Shown piece after piece: positions 47,229 to 58,994 of a DNA stretch of 64,000 bases. The stretch is from assembly GCA_024345305.1 (NCBI GenBank), contig BRON01000010.1, positions 744,001 through 808,000 on the forward strand, read 5' to 3'. Under the pieces are notes generated by a model that was not told the DNA's origin, ran no database searches, and saw only the letters and a list, made by a program, of their open reading frames with translations. Both the position numbers and the translations under genes were made by a program. The stretch comes from Mrakia gelida (Eukaryota; Basidiomycota; Tremellomycetes; Cystofilobasidiales; Mrakiaceae). Positions within the stretch are counted from its first letter, which is position 1; every line of letters begins with the position of its first letter.

Positions 47229-49114
47229 CTAATCAAGCGCCCTAGCAGCAAACTTCGCCCTCGCCTCATACGGCCCTCCCACCGCTCCTTCTCCCTCCAC
47301 AAGCGAAACCGAATTCACCTTCGCCCAAGCCCCCATCCCCCTTCTCTCCTTCTCCCCAAGCACCACCCGTCCCTCCCTCACCTCCTCCAAAAACCTAAAC
47401 CTCCTCAACAACTCCGCAGGCGCCCCAGACGCAACACTCCTATCCCTCACCACCGTGAGATGAAACCTCTTATCCACCGTCGGAGGAAGAGTCCACAGGC
47501 CTACGTACTCCTCGTCCATTCCTTCTTTGGGGATGAGAGAGATGGAATCGACAGTGAAGATCATGACGTGACCGTCCCAGACGAGGTTGTCGAATTTGAT
47601 GAGGTACTCGGGCGAGGAGGGTTGGAGGGAGAGGAAGGAGAACCGATCCCAGATGAGGGAGTAAGGGTGGTCTGAAGGGTGGCCTGAGCAGACGTTTTCG
47701 TGGATGATGGTGATGTGGGGGTTTCGACGGGTTTCGGTGGTGGTGAGCCATTTGAGGGTTTGGTGGAGAAGGGTGTGGTAAGGAGGGGAGGGAGATGAAG
47801 ATGAAGGACTCGCGAGGTCGTCGTTGACGCGACTTTTTGGAACGGCTGGGGTTTGGAGGTGAGCGGGAAGGGGAGGGATGGGAGGAGGGTTGTCGAGGAG
47901 ATCGGTGAGGATGGATTTGGCCATGGTGCTGGAGTCTATTTGGGGCCATAGAGCGAAGTAGTTGATGGGAGGAACGAGGTCGTCGGCTTCCGGGTCGACG
48001 ATGGTGGACTCGGTTGAAGGAGGAGCAGCGATGAATTCCTGGGAGGCAACGCGGGAAATCGAAGAGAGGGAGGGTGATCGGAACCGAGCTCAGACGAGCG
48101 CGGAAGAAGAGAAAGAGAGGGGAGAGAGGAAGATGGTCGACTCACGACAAGATTGCTGTTACCCCTCACGCCGTTGATCGCCTCCTTCCGCTTGAAATCC
48201 GAGACGTTGATGATCATTCGACCTGAGTTGAGCTTTCCAGGCGGCGTAGGATCTGTTTGAAACGAGGGCCGAGCCAGCGAAAGTCGTCAGAGGACGATGG
48301 GGAGAGGAAGACAGAAAAGAAAAAGAAACGAACCTGACGCGGCCGTCGAGGTCTCCGACGAAGCAGATTCTGGTCGGGGAGAGACGAGTGGTAGTTCTGG
48401 AGAGTTCGATGTTAAGATGATTGTGGTCAGCATAGGCGATCGAGGAAAGAAAAGAAACGAGAGGAAAAGGACGCGAACGAACCCGACGCGAGAGATCCTT
48501 CATCCACGACGGGCGCCTCGACTTCCTCAGAAGTTTCGACTGAATCAAAAAAAAAGAGAGAGATCAGCCAAGGTCCAGTCGGTGATCTCAGAGAAGAACA
48601 ATGACTTACCTCGAACTTCAGAACCGATCTCCTCGAGGATGTCGCCCATCGATGGAGATCCGACGGCTTCTGATGTAGGGTCAACTGAGGATCGCAGAAA
48701 CCAAAAGTGGTTAGCTACGTGGCAAATGCGTGTTAAGGAGACTCTGCGAAGATGATAGGGCCCTACCAGAGTCTAGAGAAGATGGGAGCGGGACCGATTC
48801 GAGCTCGCGTTCGAGCTCACTTTCTCCTTCCTTCGGCGCAGACATCGACGGCGTAGGGGCTGTGGAAGAGAAGGAAGCTCGATCAGAACGGGAGAGGGAA
48901 GATAGATTATAATCGCGTACTCACTATGAGAGATCGGGGAAGTCTCGTCCTTGGTGGTCCAAAGAGAAGGCGAGGAGGAGAGTGGACGAGCTGAGAGGAC
49001 GCATCGGCGGAGGGATGACGGACGGGCGAGGGCTGCTGTTGATAAAGAGGATGCTGATGTAAGACCAAGCACTCGGCCGAGGACTATCGATCTCGAGACT
49101 ACGGATCGATGCAT
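47229..49114 (-). CDS. Mitochondrially targeted protein with 2H-phosphoesterase-like C-terminus
   Basis: The ATG at 49114 starts MHRSVVSRSIVLGRVLGL, then SLRRCVLSARPLSSSPSL, a clear mitochondrial presequence. Four small acidic exons follow (48850-48350). Then comes a conserved-looking block RMIINVSDFKRKEAINGVRG (about 48165-48215) and DDLVPPINYFALWPQIDSST. The last exon carries two HxT motifs about 95 residues apart: NPHITIIHENVCSG (near 47705) and KRFHLTVVRDRS (near 47460), with LIKFDNLVWDGHVMIFTV between. This is the 2H phosphoesterase signature. The spacing and the LVWDGHVMIF strand resemble the phosphodiesterase domain of trl1 in this same window. RNA 2',3'-cyclic phosphate or related chemistry is a reasonable guess. 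Alternative: a catalytically inert member. Stop at 47229. Confidence 0.72.
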
Positions 49115-49391
49115 ATCCAGGAAGGGAAAGGGCGAAGAAGGGAAGGAAGGGAAGGTCGATGGAGTTTGGGAGCGAAAAGCGAGCTTCGACCTCTCCTCCT
49201 TCTCTTGCCTCCCAACTCACTCCGTGCCAACAACTTTTAGGGCAAAACCTCGCTTCTCGATCTCCCCTTCGCCTCCAGGGTCGCCTTCATCCCCCTTCAT
49301 CAAAGCTCTCCAGTCCAGGCATCCTCCCTCGCCCTCCTCGTCCGAGCTCAATCTTCCTCCTCCTCCTCCCTTCCTTCTTCCCCTTCAAACG

Positions 49392-51052
49392 ATGAGCTCC
49401 CTCCTCCGAACCCTTCCCTCCTCCACATCTCGGTCAGCAACCACCTCCATCGTCGGATCTCGTAGATCTGTACATAAGCTTCGTCCTTACCCCAACTTGG
49501 ATCTCAACAAGGGAGTCCCAGGTTTCCTCGGTCCAACTTCGCTCAAGGTGAGCTTTCCCTTCTTTTTCGATTCCATTCAGATCGCGCTCGTCTCAGCTCC
49601 CTCCCAACGAGAGCCCCATACATCGAGAGTCGGAATGTTCAGTAGAGTCCTCCGTTCTCGCTGGCTTTGCTCCTCCGTGTTGAGAAGGCAGGGGACGGAG
49701 GAGGGCAAGCAGAAGAAGGCAGGGAAGATCAGGCGACGCCGAGATTTGAGCTTCGACTCTTCTCGACTTTCTAGCCCTCGTGCGATCTTGTTCAGCACCA
49801 GAGAGCTCTCAAGTCTATATCAGGGAGGTCAGGGTAGTCGGGCTGCTCCAAACTTCTGCTTCTCAGCCCTGAGGGAGGAACCTCGACGTCGTGGTTCCCT
49901 TTCGTTCAGCCCTCGACGCTTCCTTCCGTTCGAGCTCGTCCTGACTCTCATCTCCTTTCGCTTTTCTCTTCTAGGTTCTGGCTGTCGACTACCAACAGGG
50001 ACTGCTGGATCGTCTGAACGACGTCACCATCGGTAAGCATTGCACTCCTTTATTCCTCTACTCAAACCGCTCGAGCTCAAAAGTCGAAGCTCACTTTCGT
50101 CCCTCCCTTCTCTCTTTCTCTCCCTCGTAGGAACCGAGTACGACCATCTCACAGTCCTCCAAACCATCAAAAAGGCCAACGACGATCCCGCCGCCTCCCT
50201 CATCTTCAGCTACGCCAGTCAAGCCCTCAACAACTCTCTCTTCCTCGACGGTCTCGTGAGTTTCTCTCTCCCTCCCTCGTTCGCGACCTCGCTCTTCGAA
50301 CCTGACGCTCCTTTTCCCTCGAACCCCACGCCTAGACCACCGACTCCAAAACCTGGAACAACCCCGTCGAAGCCTACCTCGAATCCACCTTCCCCAAAAA
50401 AGATCCCTCAGATCGAGCCCTCGCCGCCTTCGAAGGCGAGTTCTACTCCGCCGTTGACGCCATGACCGCACCTGGATGGCTCTGGCTCGTTCAAGAGGTC
50501 AACGGCAAAGGGAACCGAATCGCCATCAAGGTCTCGTACGGAGCTGGAACGGTTCTCATCCCTTGGAGATTGCAATCCGGACCTAAATACGACCTCACTC
50601 CTCGTCCTCTCCCCTCCCCTCGTCCCGTCGCTCAGGGAGTCAATCCCGATCACCTCCCTCCTACACCTACCGTCTCGGGCTGGGAGCACACCCCTACCGA
50701 CCCGGAGTCGCTCGTGGATCCTAGGACCGCCAAGAGGGGAGTCTCGTCGGCTGCGTTCAAGCAGGTCAAGTTGTCGCCTCTCCAGGCCGGCAAGGAGAAG
50801 ACGAAGGTCTACCCTCTCGCTTGCCTGTCGATGCACGAGAGGAGTTACGTTTCCAAGTTCGGGTTCGATGGGAGGGCGTTGTATGCCAACAAGTGGTTGC
50901 AGGCGTTGGATTGGAATAAGGTCTGGGCGAGGATGAGTAGGAGGGATATGGTTGATCTGAGTGGGTTTAGCAAGGAGTTGAAGGATAGTCCGTACGAGAA
51001 GGAGAGGACTTTGGAGACGTTGGGGGGTGGGTCGAAGGAGAGGCTTGCATAG
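49392..51052 (+). CDS. Mitochondrial small-subunit ribosomal protein mS42/mS43 (SOD-like)
   Basis: The ATG at 49392 gives MSSLLRTLPSSTSRSATTSI, a mitochondrial presequence, then HKLRPYPNLDLNKGVPGFLG. The body is a degenerate Fe/Mn superoxide dismutase fold as in yeast Mrp1/Rsm26: DYQQGLLDRLNDVTIG, ASLIFSYASQALNNSLFLDG, FEGEFYSAVDAMTAPGWLWL, RIAIKVSYGAGTVLIPW, and PLACLSMHERSYVSKFGFDG with YANKWLQALDW at the end. The metal-ligand His positions of real SODs are not evident, as expected for the ribosomal paralogues. Introns near 49550-49974, 50032-50130 and 50256-50335; the first is about 425 bp. Stop TAG at 51050-51052. Which of mS42 or mS43 it is cannot be settled by eye. Confidence 0.85.
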
Positions 51053-51498
51053 ATAGCTAGTTCGTAATTAGGCTATGAGTTTTGTAAAGGACGCGAGGAG
51101 GCATAGCAGAGAGGAAAGGACAAGACGAGTTCCGAGACGCGTCGTCCTTTCTTTTCGCCCTGCCTGCTCGTAACAAAGAAGACGAAATTCTGCGGAGAAG
51201 GTCAGATCCCGAGCCTGCCTCGACGCATTCCTCTCATCATACCTCACCAACTCTTCTAGAAAAATGAGGAAAAAGGACCAACTCCGATTCGCTCCCGAGC
51301 GTCCGACTTTTGCGAGCTCGAGCTCACGTTTCCCTTCCTTCCCTCCCAACCTCTTCCTCCTCCTCCTACCTCCTTCTCTCCCCTTCTCGCCTTTCTTAAC
51401 TCGATCACAGAGCTCTTCCCTCTCCCTCCGACCTTCTCTTCCTCATCGATTTCCATCCTCCCTCACAGAGCCCTTCCAACCCCTCCTCCCTCGCTGTA
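51053..51498 (+). other. Intergenic region upstream of the ferredoxin-fusion gene
   Basis: 3' UTR of the mitoribosomal gene and the next promoter. The last 200 bp are C/T-rich. GACGCGTC occurs at 51136-51143. No gene is supported. Confidence 0.4.
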
Positions 51499-53248
51499 AT
51501 GCGACTCTCCCTCCCCTCCCTCCTCTTTGTCCGTCCCCCACCGACCGTCCCCCTCCCCTCCCTCACCCCTTACACACCACATAAACTCCCCTGCACAGCC
51601 CCTCCCACCTCCTCTCACCTCATCGTCCACCTCCCTTCCCCTCCACCAACATGGCCTCCCAAGATCCCCTCGCTCATCCATCCTTCCCTCCCTCCGCTCC
51701 TCGCAGACCCTCTCTCGCCGTCCATGCGAGTCCTCTACGCCTGGGACGGAGTTGGAGAGGAACCCTGGATAGAGAGGCCCGAGAGAAGCTTGCAGGCGAA
51801 GTGGTTCGTGCCAGGGAAGAAGAAATGGGAGGGGGAGTTGACTTCGAATGGGGAGTTGCCGGTGAAGGAGACGGAGCTGGAAGGGCTGTGGTGTATCGAA
51901 GGTCTAAAAAAATCAAGTGTTGTGCAGGGGAGTAGGCAGGCTGCGCTGGACGAGGGTTGGGACATTTACGTGTGCGTTCATGGAAGTCGGGACTGTCGGT
52001 GTGGCGATGTGGGAGGAGCGTTGGTCGACAAGTTGAAGGAGGAGAGGGAGAGGATGGGGATACCGAGCGAGAAGGTTAGGATTTGGGAGGTTTCGCATCT
52101 GGGGGGCCATAAGTGAGTAGTATGCTTTGCTTCGGTCCATCGAGGAAGGGAGTGGAGGTTAAGGGAGGGTGAGGGGAGTCGAAGGAGAGGAGACGACGCG
52201 TTCGCGGCCTGCGACGTCTCGTTTTCCTCCTCGCTACCATTTCCTGCCTTTTTAAACCTCCCCAGCCATAACCCTCTGACCCTCTTCTCCCTCTCTCTGC
52301 CTCTTCTCTCCCCAGATTCGCAGCCAACGTCCTCCTCTTCCCCTCCTCCCACCTCCTCGGCAACCTTCGTCCGCAACACGCGTCCCTCCTCCTCTCCTCC
52401 CTCTTCGCCGAACCAGACTCCAACTACCCTCTCATCCCACGCGACCTCTTGCCCTTCTGGAGAGGCAAGAACGGGATGACCAAGGAGGAGATGAAAGTCT
52501 TCTGGGTGGCTGCTTCCGGGACTGCTCCGCCACCGCCTCAGGCTGTTGAAGATGAACCAGAAGAAGAGAAGAAGGGACCGATCGAGATCGTGTTTGAGAC
52601 GTGGGAAGGGGAGGAGGTGAAGACGGAGGCGATGGAGGGGGAGACGGTGATGGAGTTGGGGAAGAGGTTGGAGTTGGGGGCGATGGAGGTGAGTTTTGAG
52701 AGCGGTCGTTCGAGACGCGTCGTCGATATTCGTTCTGTTTCGATCGGCGTTCGACGCTTTCTCCTTTTCTCTCAACCTTCTCGTCGCTGACCAACCTCTC
52801 CTTTCTCCTCTCTTCTTCTCTCTCTTCGCACGTTCAGGGAATCTGCGGCGGAGTCCTCGAGGTCAGCTCTCTCTTCCATTCTTTCCTCGCGCTCGTCCCA
52901 TCCCCGTCGCCTCTCTCATCTGACTCCTCCCTCCTCTGCTCGCCTCAACCCCCACAGTGTGCTACCTGCCACTGCTTCATCCCCTCGGAACCCTCGCCAC
53001 CACCCGTTCCTCCCCTAACAGACGAGGAAGAGGAGTGCGTCGTCTCTTTCTCGCTCGCTCGTTCCGCCGACGCGTCCCGTCTCTCGCTGACCCCCTTCTT
53101 TTTCTTGTTCCTCCTCGCGCTGTACAGCATGCTCGTAAATGCCATGATGCCGAAACCGACGAGTCGTCTTGCGTGCCAGATTAAGGTGACGCCTGAGCTG
53201 GGAGAATGGTGTGCGAAGGGAGGGAGGATTGGGTTACCTCGGTATTGA
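51499..53248 (+). CDS. Sucrase/ferredoxin-like (Apd1/Aim32) domain fused to adrenodoxin-type 2Fe-2S ferredoxin
   Basis: The N-terminal part is the thioredoxin-like ferredoxin of the Apd1/Aim32 family: LYAWDGVGEEPW, then IYVCVHGSRDCRCGDVGG (near 51970-52015) and VSHLGGHKFAANVLLFP across the first intron (about 52113-52314). The Cys and His residues of these motifs ligate a 2Fe-2S cluster in Apd1. After DLLPFWRGKNGMTKEEMKVF and an acidic linker, a second domain begins IEIVFETWEGEEVKTEA. It has the adrenodoxin cluster motif ICGGVLECATCHCFI (C-x5-C-x2-C), EEDMLVNAM and the last ligand in SRLACQIKV. The end is WCAKGGRIGLPRY, stop 53246-53248. Two iron-sulphur modules in one chain suggest internal electron transfer. 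Localisation is probably mitochondrial but no strong presequence is visible, so the start could lie in an upstream exon. Confidence 0.88.
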
Positions 53249-53692
53249 TCTTAGACGATTAGACGGGAAGTTTCAATGAGCGAACGGGACGGAGTGAGGA
53301 GGCTTGAGCGGAGCACAAGAGAAGATTAAAGAGAGAAGGAGGCTGGGCTGAACGAGGGAGGTCGAGCGACGCGATTCGTCCTCGACGCGGTCTTTCGCGT
53401 CTCGTTTCGTTCCTCCGCTTGCTTTCCGAAGACGACGGGTGTCGTCAAGCATCATGAGATCAGACTCACAAAGAGCAGACTCTGAGTAGAGCAGGTCTTA
53501 TCGAGATCAAAGCACGAACGACCATGAGTCGAGCCTCGAACTCGACGCGTCTCGTCGTTTCTTTCCTTTCTCTCCTTCTCTCGTGGACTGCTCACCCCCG
53601 TTCCTCAGGTTTCGTGGAGCATCATGGTCCGAGCATATACGGAAACCAACAAATCAGACGAACGAACGCTCTATCTACACCCACTCCTCACC
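53249..53692. other. Intergenic region at convergent 3' ends
   Basis: Between the ferredoxin-fusion gene and the PPR-like gene. It has GACGCGTC at 53544-53551 and a short chance ORF. No gene is supported. Confidence 0.4.
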
Positions 53693-56600
53693 TCACTCCC
53701 TCCCCTGATTCCCCCTCCTCTCCTCATCGCTCTCCCCCCTCCTCTCACCCCCCTCCACCCCCTCCACCGGTTCTGCCTCCCACTTCGGCCCACTAACCCT
53801 AATCCCCTCTCCCGCCCCAACCGCATTCATCAAATCCACCGTCTCCCTCCCCACCCTCCACCCAATCCACCCTTCCTCGTTCCCTGGACCAAACTTCCCT
53901 TCGAGGACGTCCCAAGCGGAACGAAGGACGTGAGGGTTGTAGTTGGTTGTTACGGCGAAGGCTCGGAGGATCCAGTAGATACGTCGGGGGTGGGGGGCTA
54001 GGGAGGAGGAGGGGAGGAAGCGAGGGGGAGCGGGAGGGAGGTAGGAAGGGAGGGGGTTGGGGGGGATGATTTCTGTGGTGGGAGGAGACGAGAGGCAGGA
54101 GGGAGGAGAGGGGAGGGGGTCAGGTTTTGAGCTCGAGGGTCAGGGTAGAAGTCCTCGAAGCGCGAGGAAGATCAAAGGGAAGCCTTCGCGACGTGTCGAA
54201 CTTCGTCCTCGTGTCCGTCTCCTCCCTCGGCCCTCCTTCCTCCCCTACCTCTCAGGAACTAGGACAGGACAGAAGGACTCGTCCCAAGACTCACCTCCAT
54301 TCGGACACAAGTTCAAGAAACTCCTGAACACGATGATCAACGTCTTCAACTCCCACCGCCTGTGTTCTGTCGCCAGATTCACCGCGAACTGCTTGCGACC
54401 CGTGAAGTCTCCTGTATACTCCGGCGTGTACCTGCGAACACAACGCACCAAACCAAACCCAAATCGTGTCAGTACTTCCGTCCTTTAGATCTCTCGCCAC
54501 AGCATCGAGAAAGTCGAACTCACGGATCCTGCAACATGGCCGTCTCCTCAAACCCCATACTAACCTCCCAAATCCTACTCGTCTCCTCCCTCACATGCTT
54601 CCTCCACAACCTCGTCTGACTATCCTCCTTCCCTCCTCCCTCCTGAGGAGGAAGCAAGACTCCTCGAGCCTCGTCGTAGGAGAAGCGTTGGTCCGGATCG
54701 AGCCCTTCCGTTTGACCGTGTTGGAAGAACCCGACGAAGAAGGCTGTGTAGTCGATGAGGCCTGGGAGGAAGGTTTCTAGCAGGGTTGGAGGACCTTGGG
54801 CGGGTCCGGGTTTGGAGCCGGGGATTCGAAGACTGCGACGAAGCGAGGGGGAGGGAAGAGAGGGAGGGAGTGAGTCGGGACGCGTTGAAAGGAACGAGTC
54901 GACTTTCGGACGAGGACGAAGGGGAGACGAGACTGAGGCTCACCTCATTCCATTCGGGTTGAGCATATCCTTGAAGACGACGAGAGCGAGGTTGAGGTTC
55001 CCTCGGAGGAGGCACGCTCGGAGGAGCATGGTGTAGGTCTGACGGGTGGGAGCGAGACCGGGAGGGAAGTTGTACCCTAGCGAGTCGAGGATCGGGTTGG
55101 CGTACGAGATGGTAGGGTCGTCGCTGGAGCAGAGGAAGAGAAGTGTCAGAAGTCGGCTCGGTTACTCGATGAGAAGGTGCGAGAGAAGGCTGGAGGTGTT
55201 TCGGAACGCGATGGAGACGAGACGAAGAGGGAAGAGCTGAACGGACTAGTTCTGGTACAATCCCTGAGCAGCTCGTTCGATGTAGACTCGTCTCCAGTGA
55301 TAACCAGCCGCGTGTCTCCCTGCGAAGCGACGAGAACGAAAGGCGAGTCAGTCAGCGTTCGTTCGTCTCCCTCAAAAACTCAACACCTCGCCTCGACGCG
55401 AAAGCTCAACTCACTGAAAGCAGCATACGCCTCCAGCGCCACCGTCAAATCCAGTTTCTCATCCATCGCGAACGTATGCATGATCTGATTCAACGCCTCG
55501 GTGTTCATCTCCCCTGCTCTCGGGTCTTGAAGGAGCGCAGGAAGGTTCGACACGAGGGTGTAGTTCCTCGAAGCGAGGGCGACGAGGGGACCTAGATGAC
55601 GACGAGGAGCAGGCGAGAAGGCGAGGACGGATTGGAAGGAGGCTGAGGAGAGGTTGGGGGAGCGAAGCATCTCGTTGACGGCTTGGTAGGTTGGTGGGGA
55701 GGAGGGACGGAGGGCGAAGGAGGAGGAGGACGGGGTGTGGTTCTTGATGGAGAGGCGACGGTTCCACAACGATGAGTCCGTAGGTTCGTCGAAGGGAGCG
55801 ATGTCTCCGAAGAGGAGGTTCCAAGCTTCTACTTCCGATTGAAGTCCTCGACCGTCATTCGTAGGTGCGAGTCCAACACTCAGCTTGATGAGCTTGACCT
55901 GCACCGACTTCGGGGGTTCGATCCTCTCTTCCTTCAGCCTCTCTACAACCCTGAGCAACCTGTTCCTCGCGTTCCTCCCTCTCGGAGCTCTTGAAAGCTG
56001 AAGGGCAACCTGTCTGTGAATCCTCGGGTTGAGCATGTTGGAGTTGAGGGCGTGGTAGACGTTGGAGATGAGAGCGTGGTGGGTCCAGTTCGCGAGAGGG
56101 AGCAGCGCCGAGAGCTCAGAGAGCAGTTTCACTTGAGACCGAGGAGGAGGAGGAGGGAGGTAGGCGACGGCTGGGGTGGGAGTAGGAGTGGATGTGGTGA
56201 TGGATGTGGGAGGTTGAGACGAAGGAGGGAGGAAAGGGAGGAGGAAGGGTGGGAGGATCGTCGGAGGAGGGCGGATAGAAGTGCCGGAGGAGGAGAGGGA
56301 AGATTCTCGTCCAGTCGTTGGGGGGAGGTAGGAAGCTCTTCTCGTCGATAGCGGTGCTAGAGATGGGCTTGAGAGGTTGATGGTAGATTCGTTGTGGGGA
56401 TGAGATGGACGACGGCTTCCCTCGCTCCTCCTCCCCTCCTCCTCGTTGACCTTCCTTCCATCCCTCCTCGAGCTCCCCTTTGACACCTCTTGCTTCCCAT
56501 TCAGAACTGATCCCTCCAGAGACGCGTTTGAGGTGAAGAATTGACCCAGAGAAGGTGCCTTTGAGCGAGATAAGGACTTGAGGGATGGGGGAGGAGGACG

Positions 56601-56747
56601 AGGATTGGGCGGGGGAGGGGCGCGAGATGGAGGAGAGGGTGGAGAAGAAGAGAACGGTTGAAGACGAGGTGGTGGAGGGAGAGAGGAACTTCCAGTAGAG
56701 ACCGAAGAGGAGGAAGACGCAGCTGCTGTGGCATAGGCTCGTCTCAT
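53693..56747 (-). CDS. PPR-like mitochondrial protein (putative)
   Basis: The ATG at 56747 gives MRRAYATAAASSSSSVSTGS, a presequence-like start, followed by about 180 Ser/Pro-rich residues. The helical part begins QVKLLSELSALLPLANWTHH and HALISNVYHALNSNMLNP. Paired helices resemble pentatricopeptide repeats: ALNQIMHTFAMDEKLDLTVA with LEAYAAF (near 55430), and YTMLLRACLLRGNLNLALVV with FKDMLNP (near 54990), the clearest PPR. Later exons read LLETFLPGLIDYTAFFVGFF, LKTLIIVFRSFLNLCPNG and RRIYWILRAFAVTTNYNPHV, ending in a Glu/Arg/Gly tail at TGA 53693-53695. Such fungal proteins usually bind mitochondrial transcripts or the mitoribosome. Repeat count and target are unknown. Confidence 0.72.
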
Positions 56748-56920
56748 CGTTGGAGTGAAGATTTTCTCGGTTGCTGGATGGGGGTTGGTTGAGAGGGAGG
56801 GAGCGAGTGAGATGGGAGCGTTTGGCTCCTCCTCCTCCTCCCTCGCTTTCAGCCGTACCCCGCCTCTGCTCTCTCAACGTCGACCCTTGCTATCTGGCAT
56901 CCAAAGGGAAAGCTCAAGCC

Positions 56921-58438
56921 ATGTCGGAAGCATTCTACTCACATGCTCACAAGGTACGCATACATACACTCCTCTCGAGAGAGGGTAGAGATGCTGGAGA
57001 GGGCGGATCGATCTCTCCTTCCCCTCCCTCCTGCTCCTGCTCCTCCCCCTTCCCCTCCTTGACCTCCACCCTTTCTCGTCCATCCATCCCTCGCTCACTC
57101 TTCCTCTGCTTCTCGTTCTTGCTCTCCATCTTCAGATATACGTCAAATCGTCAGTCCTATCCCTCCTCCCCTCTCTCTCTTCTTTGGTCGTCGGTCGAAC
57201 TCGCGAAGCTGACCTTCCCTTCCTGTCTTGCGCTCATTCTCTCGTCCCAGACTGTTCAAACGATCCGTTCTGGAACTGAAAGCCAAGTTGTTCCAAAGGA
57301 AGATCGAGTGGACAGTCGCTTCATCAAAGATCAGAGCAGAGTTCGAGGACGCAAAGTGAGTCAGCACAGACATCGAACGGGGAGCAAGGAAGGAAGCGGA
57401 GGCAGGGGAGGTCACGACGACGGACAAGGCAGCGAGCGAGAGATTCGTCTCGCTCGTGCTCTTCTTTCCGTAGAGATTTTTCGAGGGATCACCTCGGAGA
57501 TTATTTGGTGTGCCGTTCGAGAGCATCTTCGTGTCGTATGCAGTCGAAGATCTGCGAAGAAGAGTCATCGAGACGAACCTCCCACCCATCGACCGAGTCT
57601 CGCGATCTCGTCTCCCTCCCTGACCCACCCTCCTGTCCTCTCCTCGTTCCTCGCAGAACTCTCACCGACCCTCGAACGATCGGAGCCTGGATCAGAGACT
57701 ACGAGAAGATGCTCGTCGTCAACTACTCGCACAATCCTATCATCCATCGTTCGTCTCCCTCTTTCTCCCTTCTCTGCGATCTTCACTTCTCTTTCTCTCT
57801 CTTGTCCGTCCAAACTGATCCTTTGCCCTTCGATCAACAGCTAGGATGCCTGGAGGAACGATGTAGTACGTTCTGCGTTCTTTGTTTCTCTTCTCTCTCT
57901 CCCTCAGAGCTGACTGACTCGCGCGACGAACGAGAACGAGCTCGCTGATCCTTCCCTTTCGCCTCTTCTTCTTTCTCGCTTCGCTTCTCAACCAAACAGC
58001 GAGCGAAATTTACCTGTACGTCGTTCGCTCCTTCTCCTCTCTCTCTCTCTCTCTCTTCCTCTTGCCCCCACTGCAGCCCAAGGACAACCTCGTCTCGTTC
58101 TCGTCTCGCGCCTCGCCTCTTCCTTTCACTAACTCCCTCTCTCCCTCTCCTATCCCCTCCCCCTCCGACCCTACAACCCACCTACTCCACCCCAGCCCCC
58201 CCAATGGACCGCCTCCGAATGGGCCGCCGCAGAAGGTTACCTCGCCGGTCAAAACGTCTCCCCCTGGCAGCACCACCAGATCATGCTCGCCAAACGAGCG
58301 GAAGCCAAGGCCATCGAGGACTACACGTTCGACGAGGAGTACCAGACTGTTGTGAAGGAGATTCGGGACAGGGAGGAGAGGGAGAAGGCCAAGAAGGAGG
58401 CGGATGATGATCTTTGGAGGAGGGGTGGAGGGAGGTAG
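56921..58438 (+). CDS. Complex I subunit NDUFB9 (B22, LYR-type)
   Basis: Accessory subunit of respiratory NADH:ubiquinone oxidoreductase. ATG at 56921 (MSEAFYSHAHK). Many tiny exons follow: IYVKS, then SVLELKAKLFQRKIEWTVAS with IRAEFEDAK (about 57250-57355), DPRTIGAWIRDYEKMLVVNY (about 57660-57735), ARMPGGTMY and ERNLP (near 57845 and 58005), and a long last exon with PQWTASEWAAAEGY, VSPWQHHQIMLAKR and a charged Glu/Lys helix. PGGTxYERNxP is the hallmark of NDUFB9. Stop TAG at 58436-58438. A CT microsatellite sits in the last intron. It is divergent from the PPR-like gene with only about 170 bp between the start codons. Confidence 0.86.
58038..58058 (+). repeat. CT dinucleotide microsatellite in intron
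   Basis: About ten CT units in the pyrimidine tract of the last NDUFB9 intron. It probably strengthens the acceptor or is neutral. Confidence 0.7.
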
Positions 58439-58994
58439 ATGAAAGGAGGGGAGCGAGGGGATGCAGGGAGGTTTGGTTGGGTGTAGATAGTTCGTTTCGG
58501 TTCGTTTTTTTTAGTACATAGCATCGTCTTTCGGCTTCGTTGGTTCATGATCTTTCAAGACTGCTTGTCCTTTTGGACACCTTCCTTTCCAGAGTAAGTT
58601 CGTCGTCGAAAGGAACGACTCGAGACGAGACGCGTCGAGTTCGCTTCATCGTCGTCTTCGCGCTGTTCCTTCGAGCTTCGGTTCAGCTCTGCTCATAGTC
58701 CTTTCTCGAGTACGAAGAATGGTGAAACGAGATCCGAGGGCCGAAGAAACTCAAAAGACTCCAACGAGATCTGTTCTCAAACGACGTGAAGTCGTGCGCC
58801 GCGAGGCGTCCGTCTTTCTCCTCTCCCTGCTTTCTCTTTCCCCCAGCTCGGCAAGAAACACACACAGACAAACATGAGATGGCATAAAACTCAACCTTCT
58901 CCTCCCCCTCCTCCCTCACATCCCTTCGTCACTCAAGAACGAAAGCAACACGCGAACGAAAAAAGCAAAAGAGATCGCCGAACCTCGTCTTCAC
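58439..58994. other. Intergenic region at convergent 3' ends
   Basis: 3' flanks of NDUFB9 (+) and the metallothionein (-). GACGCGTC at 58629-58636. A T-run near 58505-58512 could be part of a 3'-end signal. No gene is supported. Confidence 0.4.

Noticed and set aside
53524..53796. 90-residue + strand ORF in the convergent spacer
   Set aside because: It overlaps the last exon of the PPR-like gene and is a Pro/Ser-rich antisense shadow.
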